Translations under genes and position numbers: made by a program
DNA from: Candidatus Stackebrandtia excrementipullorum
Lineage (GTDB): Bacteria > Actinomycetota > Actinomycetes > Mycobacteriales > Micromonosporaceae
Reading direction: 5' to 3'
DNA: 38,758 nt
Assembly: GCA_019113825.1 (NCBI GenBank)
Contig: DXGR01000117.1
Coordinates: 1-38,758 of the forward strand
The notes under the pieces: generated by a model
What the model was told of the DNA's origin: nothing
What the model saw: the letters and a program-made list of their open reading frames with translations, nothing else
Databases searched by the model: none
Shown here: in pieces, positions 32,818-38,758 of the stretch
Layout: the number at the start of each line of letters is the position of its first letter
Numbering within the stretch: the stretch's first letter is position 1

Positions 32818-33908
32818 GGCTGCTGCTCCTTTGTGGTGCGGTGTGTGAATCGCTTGCGTAGGGCCAGACTGACGTATACGAGCGCTACGAGGACAGGAAC
32901 TTCGATGAGCGGACCGACGACTCCGGCGAGTGCTTGACCGCTGGTGATGCCGAAGGCACCGATGGCTACGGCTATGGCGAGTTCGAAGTTGTTGCCGGCG
33001 GCGGTGAAGGCGAGGGTGGTGGTGCGGGCGTAGTTGAGGCCGATAGCCCAGCCGATCAGGTAGGAGCCTGCCCACATAATGGTGAAGTAGGCAAGTAGTG
33101 GCAGGGCGATGCGGGCGACGTCCCATGGGCGGGAGGTGATTTGGTCGCCTTGCATGGAGAACAATAGAACGATGGTGAACAGTAGCCCGTATAGGGCGGT
33201 GGGGCCGATGCGCGGAAGGAACCGGGTTTCGTACCAGGTGCGGCCTTTGGTGCCTTCGCCGATGCGGCGGGTCAGATATCCGGCTAGGAGCGGGATGCCA
33301 AGGAATACCAGCACGTTGAGGGCGATGTCCCACCCGGAGACGGCAAGGTGTGTCCCCGGTAGCCCGAGCCAAGCCGGCAGAAGGTCGAGGTAGAACCACG
33401 CCAGGAGCCCGAAGGCGACGACTTGGAACACCGAGTTGACGGCGACGAGAACGGCGGCGGCTTCACGGTCCCCGCAAGCCAGGTCGTTCCAGATGATGAC
33501 CATGGCGATGCACCTGGCCAGTCCGACGATGATGAGGCCGGTGCGGTACTCGGGCAGGTCGGGCAGCATCACCCAAGCCAGCGTGAACATGATGGCGGGG
33601 CCAAGGATCCAGTTCAGGATGAGAGACCAGACCAGCATCGACGTGTCGCGGGTGACGGTGTCGAGCTTGTCGTAGCGGACCTTGGCCAGTACCGGGTACA
33701 TCATGACCAGCAGACCGAGCGCGATCGGCAGTGAGATGTCACCGATCTTGACGGCGTCGAGGGCTACGTTGACCGCCGGTATGGTGCGCCCCAAGGCGAG
33801 CCCGGCGATCATGGCCAGCCCGATCCACAGAGGTAGGAACCGATCAAGGCGGGAGAGTCCGGCGATGACGCCACCGGATTGGCGTTGCTGCGTGGAAGTC
33901 ACGGGCAT
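32814..33908 (-). CDS. acr3: arsenite efflux transporter Acr3
   Basis: A 364-residue membrane protein with about ten transmembrane helices, matching the Acr3/ArsB-type (bile-acid:sodium symporter superfamily) arsenite exporters. The family's essential cysteine is C133 in GLARCIAMVIIWNDLACGD, with a second C145; acidic residues are E309 (NNFELAIAV) and E336 (GPLIEVPVLV). It exports As(III) and probably Sb(III). ATG 33908 overlaps the end of arsR by 10 bases, and its stop overlaps arsC. Highly typical context and length. Confidence 0.95.
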   Translation of the reverse strand: MPVTSTQQRQSGGVIAGLSRLDRFLPLWIGLAMIAGLALGRTIPAVNVALDAVKIGDISLPIALGLLVMMYPVLAKVRYDKLDTVTRDTSMLVWSLILNWILGPAIMFTLAWVMLPDLPEYRTGLIIVGLARCIAMVIIWNDLACGDREAAAVLVAVNSVFQVVAFGLLAWFYLDLLPAWLGLPGTHLAVSGWDIALNVLVFLGIPLLAGYLTRRIGEGTKGRTWYETRFLPRIGPTALYGLLFTIVLLFSMQGDQITSRPWDVARIALPLLAYFTIMWAGSYLIGWAIGLNYARTTTLAFTAAGNNFELAIAVAIGAFGITSGQALAGVVGPLIEVPVLVALVYVSLALRKRFTHRTTKEQQP

Positions 33909-34207
33909 TCCCGTCGTGTTTGGGCGTTATCGCGAGCCTTCTGGGCCAGCGCGCTCAGGTGTGTAGCAGCGGTTTCCAGGGCTTCGGGCAGGAGGTGGTA
34001 GTAGGTGAACCGGCCATGGGGTTCGGCTTGGACAACTCCGGCATGCCGGAGTTGGCGCAGATGGTTGGACACGTTCGACTGCTTGGCGCCGGTGTCCTCC
34101 ACAAGGTGGCAAGTGCAGGCGGGGCCTTGCGCCAGGATCTGGACGATCTGGGCGCGCAGTGGATCGGCGAGCAACCTGATCACATCAGGCTCTAGTGATA
34201 TCACCAT
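33899..34207 (-). CDS. arsR: ArsR arsenite-responsive repressor
   Basis: A 102-residue SmtB/ArsR repressor. The metal-sensing helix carries C31-T-C33-H34 (GPACTCHLV), the equivalent of the CxC site in classical ArsR, and C101 near the end could be a third ligand. The HTH is TGAKQSNVSNHLRQLRHAGVVQAE. It should bind DNA without metal and release on As(III), controlling acr3 and arsC. ATG 34207; GTGATATCAC (34195-34204) lies within its first codons and may be part of an operator. Confidence 0.92.
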   Translation of the reverse strand: MVISLEPDVIRLLADPLRAQIVQILAQGPACTCHLVEDTGAKQSNVSNHLRQLRHAGVVQAEPHGRFTYYHLLPEALETAATHLSALAQKARDNAQTRRECP

Positions 34208-34231
34208 AGAATGATCTAAGCACTCTTTGTT

Positions 34232-34249
34232 GCCGGTTGTCCAACCGGC
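34232..34249. terminator. hairpin between the MFS gene and arsR
   Basis: GCCGGTTG-TC-CAACCGGC, an 8-bp perfect stem, about 105 bp after the MFS stop and 25 bp before the arsR start. It may end the MFS transcript or form part of the arsR promoter region. Confidence 0.45.
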
Positions 34250-34354
34250 GGGGCCAGATCACAGCTGAACAGCGGATGAACCGCCGAATCCGGATGCATC
34301 GAGTGACGAAACGACATGGTTGCCACCCGAAGCACCCGGCTTGGTTGTGCGCTG

Positions 34355-35620
34355 TCATGTGGGTGGTCGGCGTGGGATGGTGGCGATCGCAGCGATACCC
34401 GCGACCAACAGGACGGTTGCCATGGCATAGAACAAGGGATGGAATCCGCCCAGCCAGGTGGCGATGATCGCACCGACCCACGGTGTCGCCGCCATGGCGA
34501 TGGTGGAGGGCGCGCTGTAGAGGCCGTAGAGCGTACCGAAGTTTCTGGTGCCCCACCGGTCGCTGATGGCGGTGGCTTCCAGCAGGGTGAAGATTCCTCG
34601 GGCTGCTCCGAAGATCACCGCCACGGTGACGACGATGACGGCGTTGTCGCCCACGGTGGCGATCGCAGCGATCGATACGGCGGCGGCCAGTAGTACGGCG
34701 ACGGTTCGGGTGCGGACGCTGGTGTGCAGCACCAGTCGCTGGAATCCGATGCGGCCCAATAGTTGCCCGGCTCCGCACAGTCCCAGAGCCCATGCAGCGA
34801 AGGTGGTGCTGGCTCCGCCTTCGGTCAACAGGGGAACAAGGTTGACGGTGGCGGCGAACAGTCCGAAGGTGGCCAGGGCCATCGTGACGATCAGGATGGC
34901 GAAAGCGGGACTGCGGGTCACTGACTTGGTCTCCGACGTTTGATCGGGAGTGGTTTTGTCGTGATGCTGTTCGGGACGCCATGGCGGAGTAAGAAAGAAC
35001 AGGTGTGCCGGAATTGTGGTGACGGCGAGTACAACGGCCAGGATCAGATACGTCTGCTGCCAGGACATCCGGTCAGCCAGGAACGCCGTGGCCGGGGCGA
35101 AGATAGTGCTAGACAAGCCCGCGACCAGAGTCAGCGCGGTCAGAGCCTTCACTCGCTGAGGCCCGTACCAACCGGTCAATGCCGCGAACGCGGGCTTGTA
35201 GAACACACACGCTTGAGCCAGCCCTGACAGCGCCCACGCCGCGATGAACCACCATTGGTTGGGTGCCATCGCGATCGCGACCACCGAAACGACACCTATG
35301 ATGGAACCGATCGTCATGACCGGACGCGGACCGTGCTTGTCGAGGAGCCGCCCCACGGGTATTCCCGCGATTGCCGAGACCGCCAGCCCGACGGAGAACC
35401 CCCCCATGATGGCTGTGGTGCTCCAACCGGTGTCGGTGGTGATAGCCCCCAAGAGGACGGGGAAGGCGTAGTACAGGACACCCCAGCTGGTGATCTCGGT
35501 GACGCACAGCGCCACCAGTGCACGGCGCAGGGCCGGTCGAGTCGACTCGACCGGCCCTGGCGGGGTGTCGGTGGTCAGCGCGCTCAAGCGTTGGCCGCCG
35601 TCGGGGCAGTAGAACAGCAC
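34355..35620 (-). CDS. MFS transporter in the arsenic island
   Basis: A 421-residue, 12-helix MFS transporter (monocarboxylate-type layout: WGVLYYAFPVLLGAITTDTGWS, then GGFSVGLAVSAIAGIPVGRLLDKHGPRPVM in loop 2-3). It follows the flavoprotein gene on the same strand with the reading frames overlapping by 37 bp if the GTG at 35620 is used; a TTG at 35593 is another possible start, and none has a strong ribosome site. In this position it probably exports an arsenical product, but substrate specificity cannot be read; no gapdh-like ArsJ partner is present. Confidence 0.8.
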   Translation of the reverse strand: MLFYCPDGGQRLSALTTDTPPGPVESTRPALRRALVALCVTEITSWGVLYYAFPVLLGAITTDTGWSTTAIMGGFSVGLAVSAIAGIPVGRLLDKHGPRPVMTIGSIIGVVSVVAIAMAPNQWWFIAAWALSGLAQACVFYKPAFAALTGWYGPQRVKALTALTLVAGLSSTIFAPATAFLADRMSWQQTYLILAVVLAVTTIPAHLFFLTPPWRPEQHHDKTTPDQTSETKSVTRSPAFAILIVTMALATFGLFAATVNLVPLLTEGGASTTFAAWALGLCGAGQLLGRIGFQRLVLHTSVRTRTVAVLLAAAVSIAAIATVGDNAVIVVTVAVIFGAARGIFTLLEATAISDRWGTRNFGTLYGLYSAPSTIAMAATPWVGAIIATWLGGFHPLFYAMATVLLVAGIAAIATIPRRPPT

Positions 35621-37128
35621 AAGGCTTCGGCACCCGGTGACAGATCTGTTGCAGGGGCGGGCCCGCAGCCAGAGGAGGCTTCGGAGTCTCCTGTGATCTC
35701 ACCGGAGTAGCCGTGAAGGAGCCCAGTGGACAGTCCACGTGCCGGTGGGGTACTGCCACAGGAGCTTGTGGAGTCAGTCGAACAGGAGGTGTCGGCGGCT
35801 GGGCCGCAACACGACTCCGTGTTCTTGTCGAAGACGACGGAGCCGTCGTCGGCGGTGATGGTGGGGCCCGACGAGCAGACGCCGGTTTCGGGCAGTTCCA
35901 AGTGCACTTCGTCAGCGGCGGCACGATCGCCGGCCAGCGCGGCGGCGACGGAGCGGACCTGTTCGTATCCGGTGGCCATCAGGAAGGTAGGTGCCCGGCC
36001 GTAGCTTTTCATGCCGACGATGTAGAAGCCCTCGTCCGGGTGAGCGAGGTCTTTCTCACCGTGAGCGGGAACGGTGCCGCAAGAATGGAAGTTCGGGTCG
36101 ATCAGCGGAGCCAGCGCCGCAGGCGCCTCGACGGATGCATCCATGTCCAGTCGTATCTCACGAAGAATGCCCAAGTCGGGACGGAAGCCGGTGGCACCTG
36201 CGATCACATCGACTTCCAGACTCACAGGCTCGTCGGCTGATCGCCCTGTGACGGTGACCGCTCCATCGCCGCTGCGCAGCTCGTCGATGACGAAATTGGC
36301 CATCAAGGTCACTCTGCCGTCGGCGACCAGCTGCTTTATGTCGGTTCCGAGTTTCCCCCGGGCGGGAAGGGCGTCGGCGTCCCCTCCACCGTACAGACGA
36401 GCCGCCGATTCCCCACGAATGGCCCAGCTGATCCGCGTCCCAGTCTCTTCAGCTTCCAAGGTGGCCAACGCGATCAGGGTGTTGGCAGCCGAGTGACCCG
36501 TCCCAACGACAAGGGTGTGCTTACCGGCGAACTGATCCCGGTCACTGCCCAACACATCGGGTAGGGCTCCGGCCATGGCCCACGCCGCCTCCGACTCACC
36601 CGGAGCGGCGATACCGTGAGCCCCCAGAGGGTTCGCATGGCCCCACGTTCCTGACGCATCGATCACCGCATCAGCGATCACATCGGTGAACACCCCGTCT
36701 GCGGTTCGGGTGCGCACCAGGTAGGGCCGATCATCGCGCCCGATGGTGCGGGTCTTGTCGACCCCAGACCGCGACACCGCCACAACCTCTGTCCCGTACT
36801 GGATGTGCGGCGCCAACTCTGCGGATTCAGCTAGCGGATGAAGATACTGATCGACCAGTTCAGCGCCGGTGGGCAGATGATCGAGATTGGGTGCAACCCA
36901 ATCATTGGCTTGGAGGATCCGGCGTGCGGCGGCATCGATGTTGAACCGCCACGGCGAGAACAACCGGATGTGCCCCCACCGGCTGATCGCCGCACCGGGA
37001 CCGTCCCCGGCTTCGATCACGATCGGGGTGATGTTGCGCGACACCAGGTGCGAGGCGGCGGCAAGCCCGACTGGGCCCGCTCCGATGACCACCACCGTTT
37101 GCGCGGGGTACTTCTTCGACTGCGACAT
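35584..37128 (-). CDS. flavin-dependent monooxygenase-like protein with cysteine-rich tail
   Basis: A 514-residue two-dinucleotide-binding flavoprotein. FAD site VVVIGAGPVGLAAASHLV is at residues 11-28, with the GHIRLFSPWRFNID segment typical of NAD(P)/FAD monooxygenases. The NADPH site TLVVGTGHSAANTLIAL is near residues 205-221, and the FAD-end motif GFYIVGMKSYGRAPTFLMATGYEQVRSVAAAL is near residues 380-410. The last ~100 residues are non-catalytic and carry eight cysteines, including CCG and CC pairs (ESCCGPAADTSC; EALCCS). It belongs to the ars-associated monooxygenase type and may act on organoarsenicals or trivalent arsenic. ATG 37128; divergent from the second arsR. Confidence 0.88.
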   Translation of the reverse strand: MSQSKKYPAQTVVVIGAGPVGLAAASHLVSRNITPIVIEAGDGPGAAISRWGHIRLFSPWRFNIDAAARRILQANDWVAPNLDHLPTGAELVDQYLHPLAESAELAPHIQYGTEVVAVSRSGVDKTRTIGRDDRPYLVRTRTADGVFTDVIADAVIDASGTWGHANPLGAHGIAAPGESEAAWAMAGALPDVLGSDRDQFAGKHTLVVGTGHSAANTLIALATLEAEETGTRISWAIRGESAARLYGGGDADALPARGKLGTDIKQLVADGRVTLMANFVIDELRSGDGAVTVTGRSADEPVSLEVDVIAGATGFRPDLGILREIRLDMDASVEAPAALAPLIDPNFHSCGTVPAHGEKDLAHPDEGFYIVGMKSYGRAPTFLMATGYEQVRSVAAALAGDRAAADEVHLELPETGVCSSGPTITADDGSVVFDKNTESCCGPAADTSCSTDSTSSCGSTPPARGLSTGLLHGYSGEITGDSEASSGCGPAPATDLSPGAEALCCSTAPTAANA

Positions 37129-37205
37129 GTCGTCTCCACAAGACTAGAGTGCTGTGAGTGCTGGGCCAACCCCGCACTACCTCCAACACATGCAACTAAT
37201 ACCAG

Positions 37206-37218
37206 TCAATGCTGTTGA
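37206..37218. promoter_or_regulatory. candidate ArsR-type operator
   Basis: TCAA-TGCTG-TTGA, the minimal TCAA-N5-TTGA dyad used by many ArsR/SmtB sites, 27 bp before the arsR start and in the gap shared with the monooxygenase gene. Short, so tentative. Confidence 0.4.
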
Positions 37219-37245
37219 TGGCAAATCTCGTGGTTTAATCGATGT

Positions 37246-37590
37246 ATGGCAGTGACAACAGACATCCACGGCGACATATCGATCTCGCAGAAGGCGTCGC
37301 TGCTGGCTCCCCAGTTGAAGGCGTTGGCCGATGAGACCCGGTTGACCTTGGTGTTGTTGCTGGCTGAGCGCCCCCGCAGCGTCCGGGAGCTCACCGACGC
37401 CACGGGCCTGTCGCAGACCCTTGTCAGCCATCACCTCACCCCGCTTCGTGAACAGAATCTCATCACCGCGACGCCGCGAGGCAGGAGCAACATCTACTCC
37501 ATCTGCTGCGACGAGATCGCCGTGCCGGTGCAGATGTTGGCCGGCCTGACCGAAGCCGCCGCCTCGTGCGAGGAAGGCGATTGCGAGTAG
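37246..37590 (+). CDS. arsR: second ArsR-family regulator
   Basis: A 114-residue ArsR protein. The HTH is SVRELTDATGLSQTLVSHHLTPLREQNLITATPRGRSNIYSI. Cysteines are concentrated at the C-terminal part: CC in YSICCDEI (about residues 84-85) and SCEEGDCE at the very end, a site arrangement unlike the first ArsR. It probably controls the divergent monooxygenase/MFS operon, responding to a trivalent arsenical. The start codon is six bases past a TTTAAT-like sequence, so the message may have little or no leader. Confidence 0.9.
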   Translation: MAVTTDIHGDISISQKASLLAPQLKALADETRLTLVLLLAERPRSVRELTDATGLSQTLVSHHLTPLREQNLITATPRGRSNIYSICCDEIAVPVQMLAGLTEAAASCEEGDCE

Positions 37591-37591
37591 T

Positions 37592-37624
37592 AACTCGGGT
37601 ATCAGAGTTGATGAGCCCGAGTTT
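37592..37624 (+). terminator. terminator after the second arsR
   Basis: AACTCGGG (37592-37599) pairs perfectly with CCCGAGTT (37616-37623) and is followed by T. Starts one base beyond the TAG stop codon. Confidence 0.6.
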
Positions 37625-38038
37625 CCCCCGATACCAAGTCAGGCACCAGAAGACGATCAGCCCAGCTGCCAGATAGATCGTGAATATCCTTGCCGGCGGC
37701 GACCGCTACCTGCCGATTTGCCCGCGTCGGCCACGATGATCCGCAACCGCTGCCAGGGCGCCGGATTCCGATGCTGGAGCGCAGCACACTGCGGGTGACG
37801 CCGTTTTGCCATGGTGATTCAGGCGAAGGCGAGGCTATCTATCTCACATTCAGATGACGGTGCGTGAGCAATTGCCATCTCATCTTCCGCTGGGACGAAA
37901 TTTTTCGACCATAGTGCCTGTCGTCACTCTTGATTCACCTTCCGTTTAGATCGGGATATTTCGATTCAAGCGTGTTCGCGATTGCGGACCAATGTGCTTG
38001 AGCATCCACACCGGATGCCTGTCTGACGAGGAGAAAAC
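37625..38038. other. intergenic between the arsenic genes and pstS
   Basis: 414 bp with no gene I can support. The minus-strand frame at 37602-37787 (AAGKDIHDLSGSWADRLLVPDLVSG) has protein-like composition but no domain or ribosome site and may be a remnant. Near 37932-37953 GATTCACCTTC-CGTTTAGATCG weakly resembles a PHO-box pair and would suit the pstS gene downstream. Confidence 0.4.
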
Positions 38039-38581
38039 GTGACATATCGAGCCAAGTGGGTGGTTGGGGCGGTTGCCGCGGTCACCGCATTGGGACTGTC
38101 AGGGTGCGGAGGCGTCGAGGATGCGGCCGACGGACTGTCCGGAGAGGTCGTCATCGACGGTTCCAGCACTGTGGAGCCGTTATCGGCAGCGGCGGCTGAG
38201 CTGTTCCAAAGCGAGCACGGCGGGGTCAATGTCACGGTGGGTACATCGGGTACCGGTGGCGGCTTCAAGAAGTTCTGCGTCGGTGAGACCGATATCTCCG
38301 ACGCTTCGCGGCCGATCAAAGATGAAGAGATTGCCGTGTGTGATGAGAACGAGATCGCCTACACGCCGTTGCAGGTGGCCAACGACGCATTGACGGTCGT
38401 GGTTCACCCTGACAACACCTGGGCCGACTGCCTTACTGTCGATCAGCTTAAGACTATCTGGGAACCCGATGGCGCATCCGCTGACGACCAAGCACAACAG
38501 GAAGCAACTCACCATGCGTCACCCAACCGCACGCCCCAAGACGACAACTCATCGACCGATCGGGCTGGAGGCGTCGAATGA
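38039..38581 (+). pseudogene. pstS: phosphate-binding lipoprotein PstS, truncated by an insertion
   Basis: Starts at GTG 38039 with GAGGAG five bases upstream. A signal peptide with lipobox LSGC (Cys23) is followed by PstS hallmarks: [44 protein letters not shown] and [13 protein letters not shown]. The similarity stops at about residue 143 (near 38467), roughly 40% of a normal PstS, and the remaining 37 residues ([15 protein letters not shown]...) are unrelated and belong to the inserted DNA. The protein could not bind phosphate correctly. Other pst genes may lie beyond the window. Confidence 0.8.
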
Positions 38582-38585
38582 GTAG
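38514..38585 (+). CDS. 23-codon leader-like peptide upstream of the recombinase
   Basis: ATG 38514 preceded by AGGAAG at about nine bases, encoding [23 protein letters not shown], basic and Thr/Pro-rich. Its TAG overlaps the recombinase start by eight bases (ATGAGTAG), a translational-coupling arrangement. It may be a leader peptide or only a chance frame. Confidence 0.4.
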   Translation: MRHPTARPKTTTHRPIGLEASNE

Positions 38586-38758
38586 GCGCTCAACCTCTGC
38601 GGCTGTTCGGGACGCGGCGATGCCACAACGCCAACGCGCGGTGTTGTACCTGCGGGTGTCCAGCAAACAGCAGACCGAAACCGATTACGACCCCGATGGT
38701 GCATCGATCTCGACGCAACGGACGGCGGCATCAAGGCGCAAGGCGACGTCGACTACGT
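38578..38758 (+). CDS. serine recombinase, N-terminal part (runs off the window)
   Basis: The first 60 residues read [28 protein letters not shown] after a basic N-terminus. RVS(S), with the nucleophile Ser28, and the downstream SISTQR are the catalytic-domain hallmarks of the serine resolvase/invertase/large-integrase family. With [10 protein letters not shown] present it resembles the large serine integrases of actinobacterial elements, though the C-terminal DNA-binding part is outside the window. ATG 38578 overlaps the truncated pstS stop (ATGA); M15 at 38620 is an alternative start. It should drive integration or excision of the element. Confidence 0.85.
   Translation, partial: MSRRSTSAAVRDAAMPQRQRAVLYLRVSSKQQTETDYDPDGASISTQRTAASRRKATSTT

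Larger units (their letters stand above)
38465..38758 (+). mobile_element. end of an inserted element carrying a serine recombinase (continues past the window)
   Basis: The pstS similarity ends at about 38462-38470 (sequence CTATCTGGGAACCCGATGG), and a serine-recombinase gene begins 110 bp later in the same direction. Large serine integrases lie next to the att site of their element, so this is a likely attL or attR. The other end, and the target-site duplication core, are not in the window. Confidence 0.6.

Noticed and set aside
34195-34204. GTGATATCAC as a definite arsR operator
   Set aside because: It lies inside the first codons of arsR; a 10-bp palindrome there may be chance, so it is only mentioned in the gene entry.
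34355-35620. Naming the arsenic-island MFS gene arsJ
   Set aside because: ArsJ works with a glyceraldehyde-3-phosphate dehydrogenase encoded beside it, and none is present here.
37602-37787. Minus-strand frame with protein-like composition next to the second arsR
   Set aside because: No start signal or family similarity; overlaps the arsR terminator. Retained only as part of the intergenic description.
1-38758. CRISPR array, rRNA or tRNA genes
   Set aside because: No regularly spaced repeats with unique spacers and no rRNA or tRNA signatures were seen on either strand.

Overview
The window is 38.8 kb of high-GC DNA from an actinomycete. Evidence for this includes frequent GTG and TTG starts, several leaderless promoters, PadR and TetR regulators, an ECF42-type sigma factor, a rifampicin-phosphotransferase homologue and a mycothiol-type DinB/maleylpyruvate-isomerase protein. 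The gene repertoire would suit a Micromonospora- or Glycomyces-like organism, but nothing here fixes the family. No rRNA, tRNA, CRISPR array or complete insertion sequence was found.

From 0 to 10 kb lie small self-regulated export and stress modules: an alpha/beta hydrolase and a GNAT acetyltransferase; a lipoprotein; a TetR/MFS divergent pair with two abutting 18-bp operators; a leaderless PadR gene coupled to a serine hydrolase; an ECF42 sigma factor with its DGPF (YCII-like) partner and a matching promoter; and a TetR/small-multidrug-exporter operon whose operator is a perfect 30-bp palindrome three bases before the start codon.

From 10 to 24 kb are two PEP-dikinase-like systems. The first is a full-length rifampicin phosphotransferase homologue coupled to a PadR regulator (10.6-13.7 kb). 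The second is a split version in which the central and His-swivel domains (18.5-20.3 kb) are encoded before a separate ATP-grasp subunit (20.2-21.1 kb), followed by a SAM methyltransferase. This three-gene operon is the best candidate for an undescribed pathway. Between the two are a GNAT protein, a frameshifted MazG-like gene, an SDR, a VOC protein and a thioesterase-like protein. A TetR/hydrolase divergent pair closes the segment.

From 24 to 31.4 kb are a cupin, a PD-(D/E)XK (DUF91/NucS-like) nuclease with a possible PUA/EVE-like C-terminus, a membrane cytochrome-b/molybdopterin oxidoreductase with a small HMA-like partner, a P450-like/PEP-mutase fusion divergent from an ArsR regulator, and a beta-propeller lipoprotein broken by one frameshift.

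From 31.4 to 38.8 kb is an arsenic-resistance island (arsR-acr3-arsC, an MFS transporter, a flavoprotein monooxygenase with a cysteine-rich tail, and a second, divergent arsR). It is bordered on the left by degraded DNA and a recombinase-associated HTH gene. On the right, a phosphate-binding-protein gene (pstS) is cut off after about 143 codons by foreign DNA that carries a serine recombinase running off the window. That junction looks like the end of an integrated element.

Two genes (near 15215 and near 30432) are each interrupted by an apparent one-base loss next to G residues. This could be real decay or assembly error.
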